This document shows, piece by piece, positions 1 through 5,059 of a stretch of DNA of 5,769 nucleotides. The stretch is taken from positions 1 through 5,769 of the forward strand of contig JAJYWG010000157.1 of the NCBI GenBank assembly GCA_021791615.1, in the 5' to 3' direction. Position 1 is the first letter of the stretch, and every line of letters begins with the position of its first letter. Position numbers and translations under genes: made by a program. This DNA comes from Actinomycetes bacterium (GTDB lineage Bacteria > Actinomycetota > Acidimicrobiia > Acidimicrobiales > RAAP-2). Under the pieces are notes generated by a model. The model had not been told where the DNA came from and searched no databases. It saw only the letters and a program-made list of their open reading frames with translations.

Positions 1-219
1 CGCGATGGCCTACAAGCTGCTCGACTCCGCCCAGGTCCGCTGGCGGCGGATCACCGGTGCCGAGCTCGTCCCGCTCGTCCGGGCGGGCGCCACGTTCATC
101 GACGGCAAGCTACAAGAAAGGAGCGACCAGTCGGGGCAAGAGACCGCCGACACCGACGAAAACACCGGGTCCGTCGCAGCCTGAGTGAGATTTATCGTCC
201 ACAACTCTTGACAATGACT
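1..219 (+). mobile_element. IS256-family element A, right end
   Basis: Right end of the element carrying the transposase fragment at 2-184. After the stop codon, the stretch at about 190-219 (with CGTCCACAACTCTTGACAAT at 196-215) resembles the terminal inverted repeat of this IS256 branch, which typically combines a TCCACA-like block with a CTTGACAAT-like block. The exact last base is uncertain by several positions, because the left end and the target duplication are outside the window. Similarity to a second transposase starts only a few bases further on, so this end appears to be joined to the interior of another IS. Confidence 0.6.
2..184 (+). CDS. IS256-family transposase, C-terminal fragment (cut by window edge)
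   Basis: Sixty codons ending in TGA, open to the left edge of the window. The visible protein begins AMAYKLLDSAQVRWR and continues through ELVPLVRAGATF to DGKLQER. This is the characteristic tail of one branch of mutator-type (IS256-family) transposases, which usually read close to MAFKLIESAQxRWRxVNAPHLVALVRAGAxF before a short acidic end. The DDE catalytic residues would lie upstream, outside the window, so I cannot say whether the enzyme is intact. The last 20 or so residues are polar and acidic, which is normal for this branch. It lies just left of a different IS256-branch transposase remnant in the same orientation. Family assignment rests on remembered consensus, not on a search. Confidence 0.8.
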   Translation, partial: AMAYKLLDSAQVRWRRITGAELVPLVRAGATFIDGKLQERSDQSGQETADTDENTGSVAA

Positions 220-718
220 CCCGTCGTGAACGCAGAGGGCCACAGGGAGATCGCAGGCTTTGACGTCGCTACGACCGAAGACACCGAGGCCTGGACCGCC
301 TTCTTGCGCTCGCTCGTCGCCTGGGGCCTGAGCGGGGTCGAGCTCGCCGTCTCCGACGCCCACGGCGGCATCAAGGCAAGCCATCGCGACGGTGTTCGCC
401 GGCTCGACCTGGCAACGTTGCAGGACCCACTTCATGGCGAACCTGGCTGCTCGGGTCCCGAAGACCTCCTGGTCGATGGTCGCAGCCTTGGTGCGCTCGA
501 TCTTCGAGCAGCCCGACCACGGCGCCACCTGGGCACAGCTCGGCATCGTGGTCGACAAGCTCAACGAGGCGGGGCTCGGCGACGTGGGCGTGCTGCTTGC
601 CGAGCAGACCGACGAGTGGGCCATCGCCAAGCGCTACATGAGCCAAGAGTCGCTCCGGTCCAAAGGAGTGGCTCCGAAGAACGAGCCCGCAACCGAGCTC
701 GAGGCGGCAGCTGGCTGA
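220..718 (+). pseudogene. IS256-family transposase remnant: 5' missing, frameshifted, internally deleted
   Basis: Two consecutive frames reconstruct the second half of a mutator-type transposase of a different branch from the one at 2-184. From about 220 the first frame reads VVNAEGHREI, FDVATTEDTEAW and SDAHGGIKA. From 380 the frame shifted by one continues AIATVFAG, WQRCRTHFMANL and LLAEQTDEWAIAKRYMS to the TGA at 716-718. One extra A at 378/379 explains the shift. Of the family's catalytic set, the second Asp (in SDAHGG) and the C(2)H block (CRTHFM) remain. The first Asp is missing with the N-terminus. The third acidic residue (usually in NNPxERLNxEIRRRT) is missing because about 90-100 residues are absent between VVDKLNE and LLAEQTDEW. 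It cannot encode an active enzyme. Residue roles come from family knowledge; the deletion size is estimated from the consensus. Confidence 0.8.
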
Positions 719-922
719 CCGTCCCCGCAGCCGTCATCGTCCACTGGCGGTCATCGACGGCCAGTTGGTCGAACGCGCCCTTACATAGGAAATGGAGGTC
801 TTGCTATAGCACGCACATTATGATATAGATGTCAAGGAGCTGATTGCGCTACTGTAGTTAGCTCAGGTTGATGCGGAGATCGTCGCAGCCGATGCTTCGT
901 ACACCACTTCTCGGGACTTGAC
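220..922 (+). mobile_element. IS256-family element B, right part, inserted in a vapC gene
   Basis: Remnant element carrying the transposase pseudogene at 220-718. The right end is placed near 922: ACCACTTCTCGGGACTTGAC at 902-921 resembles the terminal inverted repeat of this branch of actinobacterial IS256 elements. Immediately beyond it, on the opposite strand, the coding sequence of a PIN-domain toxin resumes, which supports this boundary independently. The left end of B is not visible, because another IS256-type end joins it at about 219. The 180 bases between the transposase stop and the terminal repeat are longer than usual and include an AT-rich patch at about 779-860. The boundary may be off by a few bases. 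Confidence 0.6.
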
Positions 923-984
923 CTCCTCGGATCGGCCCGCTCGAGAGCGATCAGGGCGCCGGTATCGAGCGTGACACCGGGCAT
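922..984 (-). pseudogene. VapC-type PIN-domain toxin, N-terminal stub cut by an IS
   Basis: The minus strand starts with ATG at 984 and reads MPGVTLDTGALIALERAD, then enters the end of IS element B. If translated, it would run about 30 further unrelated codons to a TGA at 832-834. The opening is typical of VapC-like PIN ribonucleases: a hydrophobic strand, the first metal-binding Asp (residue 7) and the ALIALE helix start. The other acidic residues of the active site, normally spread over about 130 residues, are gone, so no ribonuclease activity is expected. The ATG shares its A with the antitoxin stop codon (TGATG), the translational coupling common in toxin-antitoxin operons. The rest of the gene should lie to the left of both IS elements, outside the window. 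This gene is too short to be picked up by length alone; its position behind the antitoxin makes the call. Confidence 0.75.
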
Positions 985-1223
985 CAGTCGAGACCGAGCG
1001 CGCGGCGCGCCCAGTGGCGGTCGCCCTCGAAGGGTCCGCCCGTCTCTGCAGCCATGCCGGCGAGCAGTGCGGCCAGGTCCTCGTAGTCCTGACGTTCGGC
1101 CAGCGTGGCCGCGATGTACCCGGAGAGCGAGCTCGCACGGCCTTCGTCGACCGCTCGACGTGCGCTTGCGAGCACGTCGAGCGGGGAGACTGATGGCGAT
1201 CTTCGTGGTCGTACCACGCTCAT
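984..1223 (-). CDS. VapB-like antitoxin, probably damaged by two compensating frameshifts
   Basis: A 79-residue protein if started at the ATG at 1223; a TTG at 1262 is a weaker option. The body, from DVLASARRAVDEGRA through SLSGYIAATLAER to LAALLAGMAAETGGPF, matches the helical and toxin-binding part of VapB-type antitoxins found next to PIN toxins in actinomycetes. The N-terminus is odd. In frame it reads MSVVRPRRSPSVSPL, but the neighbouring frame over 1183-1203 reads KIAISLP, the usual ribbon-helix-helix DNA-binding strand, followed by the expected Ala-Asp-Val junction if one C near 1179 is removed. One missing base near 1209 and one extra near 1179 would explain both ends. The product might still bind a toxin but should bind DNA poorly. 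No clear ribosome binding site precedes 1223. A sequencing error remains possible. Confidence 0.65.
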   Translation of the reverse strand: MSVVRPRRSPSVSPLDVLASARRAVDEGRASSLSGYIAATLAERQDYEDLAALLAGMAAETGGPFEGDRHWARRALGLD

Positions 1224-1262
1224 ACCCGTGGTTGCGGACCGGCCCCGAGGTGTGCCGGCCAA

Positions 1263-1483
1263 CCAGCGTCGGAGCGCGTCACCGCCAACCTCGTCGCCCG
1301 TGGCCCAACGAGCTGGCGGGCACAGCCGACACTGGGGCTGGGAGGCCCGCGACCGGGCGCGCCATGACTACAACGTGACTACAACTCCGCGCGAATCACC
1401 GCGAACACTGGGGAGACACGAACACATCGGTGCAGCTCAGAGTATGTATCGGTGAGTGGCCGCAAGCGGTGAAATGGCCCAGA
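1263..1483. other. Intergenic region between antitoxin and tRNA remnant
   Basis: I see no convincing gene here. It should contain the promoter of the leftward antitoxin-toxin operon, but I could not pick out a clear -10/-35 pair. A 10-base direct repeat, TGACTACAAC, occurs at 1365-1374 and 1376-1385, an 11-base period. Two close copies on one face of the helix could be a repressor operator or an integrase arm site, given the toxin-antitoxin operon on one side and the tRNA attachment site on the other. If this is an element end, part of an integrase gene might be expected, but none of the frames looks like one. Confidence 0.4.
1365..1385. repeat. Two 10-bp direct repeats, TGACTACAAC
   Basis: TGACTACAAC occurs at 1365-1374 and again at 1376-1385, separated by a single G. 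The spacing is close to one helical turn. It lies about 100 bases from the tRNA-derived core and about 140 bases upstream of the antitoxin start. A protein-binding role is inference only. Confidence 0.5.
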
Positions 1484-1533
1484 TGGCACTCATAATCCCT
1501 CGGTCGCTGGTTCGATCCCAGCCGGCCCCACCA
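1484..1533 (+). tRNA. 3' half of a tRNA gene with CAT anticodon; likely att site
   Basis: The right half of a tRNA is clear. The anticodon loop is CTCATAA with CAT at 1491-1493, and the 3' anticodon strand is TCCCT. A five-base variable loop follows. The T arm is perfect, GCTGG-TTCGATC-CCAGC (1506-1522), followed by acceptor strand CGGCCCC, discriminator A and encoded CCA (1531-1533). The upstream sequence does not form a canonical left half. The 5' anticodon strand TGGCA pairs poorly, no regular D arm fits, and the best acceptor candidate at 1456-1462 pairs at 6 of 7 positions but leaves the D region unfoldable. This is what remains at the far end of an element integrated within a tRNA gene. 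The anticodon fits tRNA-Met or the lysidine-modified tRNA-Ile2; I cannot separate them from half a gene. A degenerate full tRNA is the alternative. Confidence 0.7.
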
Positions 1534-1757
1534 GACATGTGGGGACGTCAACCTCGCTCGCCCGGGCCAGGCAGGGCACCTCGTGCTCGGGGGCGGAGCG
1601 TGGATCGTGAGGTGTCCCCGGTCGACAGAGGATCCTGTCCAGCGCAATCTTGTGCACGCAGGGCCGTCTGGCCTGCTCGCTTACTCTCACCCGTCCGGGA
1701 TGGGGCGCATACGCCGTGCAAAAGGCGTGTCGGGGACGCGTCGAACGACGTGGAAGG
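1534..1757. other. Intergenic region after the tRNA remnant
   Basis: I recognise no gene here. It lies between the tRNA 3' end and the tail of the leftward hydrolase gene, so it should hold that gene's terminator. Two short hairpins are visible. One at 1658-1676 has stem GCAGG/CCTGC plus two further pairs across a bulged G. One at 1709-1730 has stem ACGCC/GGCGT extended by two weak pairs around GTGCAAAA. Neither is followed by a T run on the minus strand, so neither is a textbook intrinsic terminator. Confidence 0.4.
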
Positions 1758-2744
1758 TTACGACCTCTCGGACTGGCGTCCGGCGCTCGGCGGAAGCCCC
1801 CCGAGGAAGTCGACCAGACCTGCGAAGTACACCTCCTGGTCGTCGTACATGGCCATGTGGCTGCCCTCGGGGCAGTAGAGGTAGCTCCCTTTGGGCAGGG
1901 CATCCGCCATCTTCTCCAAGTGAGCGGGATCCATCGTGTCGTAGCGGGCGGCGATCACGAGCGTGGGCACGTCGATGCGGGCGAGATCGGCGAAGCGGTC
2001 CCAGTTGGCGAGCTTCGCGTCGGCGCTCATGCCGAGCTCACTCGGTCCCTGCATCGACACGTAGATGGCGGGATTGATGTGCGCGAAGCCTCGGTTCACA
2101 GGATCGGGCCACTCCTCGACGGGCATGCGCAGCACATGGCGCTGGTAGTGCGCGGGGAGGAGCAGCTCCATGTAGCGGGGGTTCTCCGTGTCGTGGGCGG
2201 CCTCGAGGGCGCGGACCTCGGTGAGCACCGCGGGGTCGATCTCTTGCGCGAGCACGTGCTCGGCGTAGGCGGTGTAGGCCGGGGCGCTCGACATCATGTT
2301 GGAGACCACGAGTGCACGGAGGTGATCTTGATGGGCCAGCGCGTACTCGTTGGCGAGGATCCCGCCCCAGGAGTGGCCGTAGAGGACGAAGTTGTCGCGG
2401 TCGAGATCGAGTCCCTGGCGAACCTGGTCGACTTCGTCGACGAAGCGGTCGAGTTCCCACAAGGAGCCGTCGCCGGGCTGATCGCTGTAGCCGGACCCCA
2501 GCTGGTCGTAGTAGTAGTACTCGACGCCGGCCGCGGGGAAGTAGCTGTCGAACGCTTCCAGGTACTCGTGCGTTGACCCGGGACCGCCGTGCAGCAGCAG
2601 GACCTTCATGGCGGGGTTGTTGCCGATGCGCTTGGTCCAGACGCTGTACCGGCCGGACGGGGTGTCGATCGGGATCCGTCTAGCGCCCCCGCTCAGGCGG
2701 TCAGCACGACCCGAATAGTCGAGATACCCAACGTCATGCTGCAT
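1758..2744 (-). CDS. Alpha/beta hydrolase, proline iminopeptidase-like (peptidase family S33)
   Basis: A 328-residue soluble serine hydrolase with no signal peptide, so probably cytoplasmic. The motifs fall in the order expected for proline iminopeptidases: oxyanion-hole HGGPG at 52-56, DQLGSG at 80-85, nucleophile elbow GHSWGG at 123-128 (Ser125), an acidic residue in ARYDTMDP (probably Asp269), and His296 in GSHMAMYDD. Family members remove N-terminal proline or other small residues from peptides, and some act on amides or esters, so the substrate is not fixed by sequence. The length fits the family. The ATG at 2744 is supported by a strong AGGAGGAGG (2753-2761) eight bases upstream. The gene lies 106 bases downstream of the nitroreductase-family gene on the same strand; shared transcription is possible but not shown. 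The opposite strand is open for 308 codons, an effect of GC-rich codon use. Confidence 0.9.
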   Translation of the reverse strand: MQHDVGYLDYSGRADRLSGGARRIPIDTPSGRYSVWTKRIGNNPAMKVLLLHGGPGSTHEYLEAFDSYFPAAGVEYYYYDQLGSGYSDQPGDGSLWELDRFVDEVDQVRQGLDLDRDNFVLYGHSWGGILANEYALAHQDHLRALVVSNMMSSAPAYTAYAEHVLAQEIDPAVLTEVRALEAAHDTENPRYMELLLPAHYQRHVLRMPVEEWPDPVNRGFAHINPAIYVSMQGPSELGMSADAKLANWDRFADLARIDVPTLVIAARYDTMDPAHLEKMADALPKGSYLYCPEGSHMAMYDDQEVYFAGLVDFLGGLPPSAGRQSERS

Positions 2745-2850
2745 CGTCGCGGCCTCCTCCTGGCGATCAGTCTTTCACGGACACCCAGCCGATGACGGCC
2801 CCCGACGTCCGGCGCGCGCTCTGAGCGCCTCCTGGGCGCACGCGCTCCCG
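2745..2850. other. Short gap between two minus-strand genes
   Basis: It holds the strong ribosome binding site of the hydrolase (AGGAGGAGG on the minus strand at 2753-2761) and a small GCGCC/GGCGC hairpin at 2825-2839 with no T run. I see no clear promoter or terminator. Confidence 0.45.
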
Positions 2851-3309
2851 TCATCGCTCGACGATCGAGAACACCGGATGCCTGGGGGCGATCGCGGCGA
2901 TCTCCTCGTCGGTCGAGCTCGGACCGACTCCGTCGAAGAACACGCCGACCTCTGCCCTCCAACGCGTCAGGTACGCACGCAGCACCGGGACCTTCTCTGT
3001 GTCCGAGAGCTCCCGGGCCGTGTAGCGCGTCCGGCTCCGACCGACCAGGAGGTCGAGGACACCGTCGGCTGCCCGGACGTTGCGGACCCATTCGGCCTCT
3101 CCGCGCGGAGCGACCAGGTACGTACTGGCCCCCAAGCACAGCAGGTTGACCGGCGTCCGCCGAGGCACACCGGACTTCCGACCCCGCACCTCCAGCACCC
3201 GGCTGCCCCAGACGCTGATGCCGAGGCGCGTCGCCTTGGCCACCGCGCGGTTGAACACGTGCTTCGTGAACCAGCCGGGTCTGCGATAGTGACGTGGCGT
3301 CTCGCTCAC
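2851..3309 (-). CDS. Nitroreductase-family deazaflavin (F420)-dependent oxidoreductase
   Basis: A 152-residue protein of the Ddn/F420H2-dependent nitroreductase-like fold, a small split beta-barrel family typical of actinobacteria that uses reduced coenzyme F420 to reduce quinones, nitro compounds or similar substrates. Family marks include RHYRRPGWFTKHVFN near the start, SVWGSRVLEVRGRKSG (32-47), RRTPVNLL (50-57), YLVAPRGEAEWVRNVRA (64-80), RAYLTRWRAEVGVFFDG (111-127) and APRHPVFSI near the end. I chose GTG at 3309 because GGGAGGTGG (3318-3326) lies about 10 bases upstream and homologues start with a short polar lead into this RxPxWFT motif. An in-frame ATG at 3357 has no ribosome binding site and adds only low-complexity residues next to the tandem repeat array. 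The frame stays open far upstream by chance. The physiological substrate is unknown. Confidence 0.88.
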   Translation of the reverse strand: MSETPRHYRRPGWFTKHVFNRAVAKATRLGISVWGSRVLEVRGRKSGVPRRTPVNLLCLGASTYLVAPRGEAEWVRNVRAADGVLDLLVGRSRTRYTARELSDTEKVPVLRAYLTRWRAEVGVFFDGVGPSSTDEEIAAIAPRHPVFSIVER

Positions 3310-3317
3310 GTCCGTTG

Positions 3318-3326
3318 CCACCTCCC
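3318..3326 (-). promoter_or_regulatory. Ribosome binding site deciding the nitroreductase-family start
   Basis: GGGAGGTGG on the minus strand, about 10 bases before GTG 3309. It favours this start over the ATG at 3357, which lies against the tandem repeats without any purine-rich site. Confidence 0.6.
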
Positions 3327-3351
3327 GTGCGCCCGCGTTGTGAACGACATC

Positions 3352-3463
3352 GTCCATCGCAGCGATCGGCCACCGCGGCTGACGGCCATCCCAGCGATCG
3401 GCCACCGCGGCTGACGGCCACCGCGGCTGACGGCCACCGCGGCTGACGGCCACCGCGGCTGAC
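3352..3463. repeat. 16-bp tandem repeat array
   Basis: Seven head-to-tail 16-base units. Five are identical copies of GGCCACCGCGGCTGAC, at 3368-3383, 3400-3415, 3416-3431, 3432-3447 and 3448-3463. Two are a variant close to GGCCATCCCAGCGATC, at 3352-3367 (with two mismatches) and 3384-3399. Variant and main unit alternate twice, a 32-base higher period, before the main unit runs four times. The array lies in the divergent region between the minus-strand nitroreductase-family gene and the plus-strand molybdopterin oxidoreductase. The unit length is not a multiple of three, which argues against coding. Each main unit contains the palindrome CCGCGG. Confidence 0.92.
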
Positions 3464-3582
3464 GGCGTCAGCTCGTCAAGGATGCCACCGATCGTTCGAC
3501 CCAAGAGACGCAGGCAGGGACGATGACCTCTTCGACGAGGTGCTGACGCGCCAGTGCACAGACCGGGTCGTACACTGCCGCG
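3464..3582. other. Upstream region of the molybdopterin oxidoreductase
   Basis: No gene is supported. The region should carry the promoter of the plus-strand operon, but I see no clear -10/-35 pair. Minus-strand frames stay open here and give a few protein-like words, but none has a start with a ribosome binding site. Confidence 0.35.
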
Positions 3583-4326
3583 GTGGTCGCGACGAGAGGC
3601 GGCCGGGTGCTCCCCGCCGGCCCGGCAGCACTCGAGAAGCCTGAGCAGACGGTTGCCGTAGGAAGGAGGGTCTTTCTCGGCATGGTGGCCCTCGGTGCCG
3701 CGGGGATCGCCTTCGGCTCGGCGATCCAGAACGGCGTCGGCCGAACGCTCGGGTCGGGCCTTGCCAGCGTGCTCCCCGGGGGAGACCTCTTCCAGATCTA
3801 CAGCGTGAGCGACACGTTCCCCGTGATCAGCTCGCGCGCCTACCGCCTTAGCGTCTCGGGGCTCGTCGAGCGACCGACGATTTTCACCCTCGCCGACCTC
3901 GAGGCCATGCCGCACGTCCGGTTCGAAAGGACCTTCCAGTGCGTGACCGGCTGGCGCGTGCCCGGCGTGCACTGGGAGGGCGTGCAGCTCTCGCACGTCC
4001 TCGGGACGGTCGGCGTCCAGAAGGGCGCGCTCGCGGTGTCCTTCCACTCCTATGACGGCGTGGACACCGAGAGCCTGACGCTGGAGCAGGCTCGGCTGCC
4101 CGACGTGATCGTCGCCACCCGCATGCTGGGCGCGCCGATCACCACCGACCACGGCGGACCGGTGCGCCTCTACGTCGCACCCATGTTCGGCTACAAGTCG
4201 CTCAAGTGGCTCTCTGCCATTCGCGTGGTCTCGGCCGTCGAACCCGGTTACTGGGAGCAGAACGGCTATCCGGTCAATGGCTGGCTCACAGGATCGACGA
4301 CTACAGCACCGCCAGGCCGTGGCTGA
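3583..4326 (+). CDS. Molybdopterin-dependent oxidoreductase (sulfite oxidase/MsrP-like domain), Tat-exported
   Basis: A 247-residue protein. A twin-arginine signal is visible as GRRVFLG (27-33) followed by a hydrophobic stretch to about residue 48, so it should be folded with its cofactor and exported outside the membrane, perhaps remaining anchored. The rest is one oxidoreductase molybdopterin-binding domain: YRLSVSGLV (87-95), FTLADLEAMP, then FQCVTGW with Cys120, the expected molybdenum ligand, WEGVQLSHVL (131-140), and the C-terminal GYKSLKWLSAIRV (203-215). Relatives include sulfite oxidase and the MsrP methionine-sulfoxide reductase; sequence alone does not give the substrate. No separate dimerisation domain follows, as in MsrP. 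GTG 3583 has no clear ribosome binding site. GTG 3607, with GAGAGG about 8 bases upstream, is an equally good start and keeps the signal. The stop overlaps the downstream cytochrome gene. Confidence 0.85.
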   Translation: MVATRGGRVLPAGPAALEKPEQTVAVGRRVFLGMVALGAAGIAFGSAIQNGVGRTLGSGLASVLPGGDLFQIYSVSDTFPVISSRAYRLSVSGLVERPTIFTLADLEAMPHVRFERTFQCVTGWRVPGVHWEGVQLSHVLGTVGVQKGALAVSFHSYDGVDTESLTLEQARLPDVIVATRMLGAPITTDHGGPVRLYVAPMFGYKSLKWLSAIRVVSAVEPGYWEQNGYPVNGWLTGSTTTAPPGRG

Positions 4327-5059
4327 AACGTCCGGTCTCCGTCCTGACGCGGCGGCCGGGCCGATCCGGCTCGTGCGCTTCGACAGGGTGCAACGCGCCG
4401 CGCACTGGGCGAACGCGGTGCTCTTCGGCGTGCTCCTGCTCAGCGCGCTGGCGCTCTACTTCCCCTCCGTCGAGCGAGTTGTCGGTCGTCACGTGCTCGT
4501 CGCCACCATCCACCTGTGGGCTGGCATCGCGTGGCCGGTGCCGCTCGTTGTGTCGCTCCTGGGTCCCTGGGGCGCGCGGATGCGTCGAGACGTCCGCCGG
4601 TTCAACCGCTGGACCAGAGCCGAGCTCGCATGGCTGTGGCACTCGAGCTCCCGCTCCGGCTCTGGCTCCGGCTCTGGCTCCGGCGACGTTCTCGGCCTCG
4701 AGATGGACAAGTTCAACCCTGGGCAGAAGCTGCATGCGCTCTTCGTGGGCGGCTCGATCGCCGTCTTCCTCGCGAGCGGAGTCGTCATGAAGTGGTTCGG
4801 GTTGTTTCCACTGGACTGGCGTACCGGGGCGACGTTCGTCCACGAGCTCCTCGCATTCGTCATCGTCGTGGTCGTCGCCGGCCACGTCGTGATGGCCCTC
4901 TTTCGTCGCGACGCGCTCCGCTCGATGGTGCGGGGATGGGTCACCGTCGCGTGGGCACAACGCCATGCACCGCTGTGGGCACGTGAAGAGCTCGGCTCCG
5001 GGCAACGCGCGGGGGAACCGGCGACAGACGTGCGAAAGGACGTGCCGGTCTCGCGATGA
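4319..5059 (+). CDS. Cytochrome b561-type membrane protein, heme partner of the molybdoenzyme
   Basis: A 246-residue integral membrane protein. About four hydrophobic helices are visible, roughly at residues 29-47, 57-81, 139-158 and 173-195 from this start. Candidate heme ligands are His29 in AAHWANA, His65 in TIHLWAG, His139 in KLHALFVGG, and His175 and His189 in FVHELLAF and AGHVVMAL, a pattern like bacterial cytochrome b561 and formate dehydrogenase gamma subunits that carry two b hemes. It probably passes electrons between quinol and the exported molybdoenzyme encoded just upstream. I chose GTG 4319 because it overlaps the upstream stop by eight bases (GTGGCTGA), typical of coupled translation. 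ATG 4277 would add 14 polar residues and a 50-base overlap. A loop before helix 3 carries a Ser-Gly repeat. The last 119 bases overlap a convergent minus-strand gene. Confidence 0.83.
   Translation: MAETSGLRPDAAAGPIRLVRFDRVQRAAHWANAVLFGVLLLSALALYFPSVERVVGRHVLVATIHLWAGIAWPVPLVVSLLGPWGARMRRDVRRFNRWTRAELAWLWHSSSRSGSGSGSGSGDVLGLEMDKFNPGQKLHALFVGGSIAVFLASGVVMKWFGLFPLDWRTGATFVHELLAFVIVVVVAGHVVMALFRRDALRSMVRGWVTVAWAQRHAPLWAREELGSGQRAGEPATDVRKDVPVSR
4651..4684 (+). repeat. Coding microsatellite giving a Ser-Gly run in the cytochrome
   Basis: An imperfect six-base repeat alternating GGCTCC and GGCTCT encodes the run SRSGSGSGSGSGD in the hydrophilic loop between the second and third helices of the cytochrome. 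The repeat length is in frame, so copy-number change would lengthen or shorten a flexible linker without breaking the protein. Confidence 0.85.

Noticed and set aside
1456..1533. A complete tRNA starting at 1456
   Set aside because: Six of seven acceptor pairs form, but no regular D arm fits and the anticodon stem has two mismatches. I kept only the 3' half.
1396..1647. Minus-strand frame reading GRLGSNQRPRDYE across the tRNA remnant
   Set aside because: This phrase is a well-known artefact of translating the complement of CAT-anticodon tRNA genes.
1709..1730. Intrinsic terminator for the hydrolase gene
   Set aside because: The hairpin is only 5-7 pairs with a large loop and lacks a T run after it, so it is mentioned only within the intergenic entry.
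1650..2576. 308-codon plus-strand frame over the hydrolase gene
   Set aside because: It mirrors the minus-strand hydrolase, which has all its catalytic motifs and a strong ribosome binding site. The plus frame has no recognisable motif.
3352..3463. CRISPR array
   Set aside because: The 16-base units are directly adjacent with no unique spacers; this is a plain tandem repeat.
3468..3683. Minus-strand frames between the repeat array and the molybdoenzyme, with words such as CLRLLGRTIGGILDEL in one frame and HLVEEVIVPACVSWV in another
   Set aside because: They look protein-like locally, but the frames differ, no start with a ribosome binding site is seen, and part overlaps the molybdoenzyme signal region.
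3358..4152. Long 5' extension of the nitroreductase-family frame through the tandem repeats and across the molybdoenzyme gene
   Set aside because: The extension is low-complexity or antisense to the molybdoenzyme, and GTG 3309 has a good ribosome binding site.
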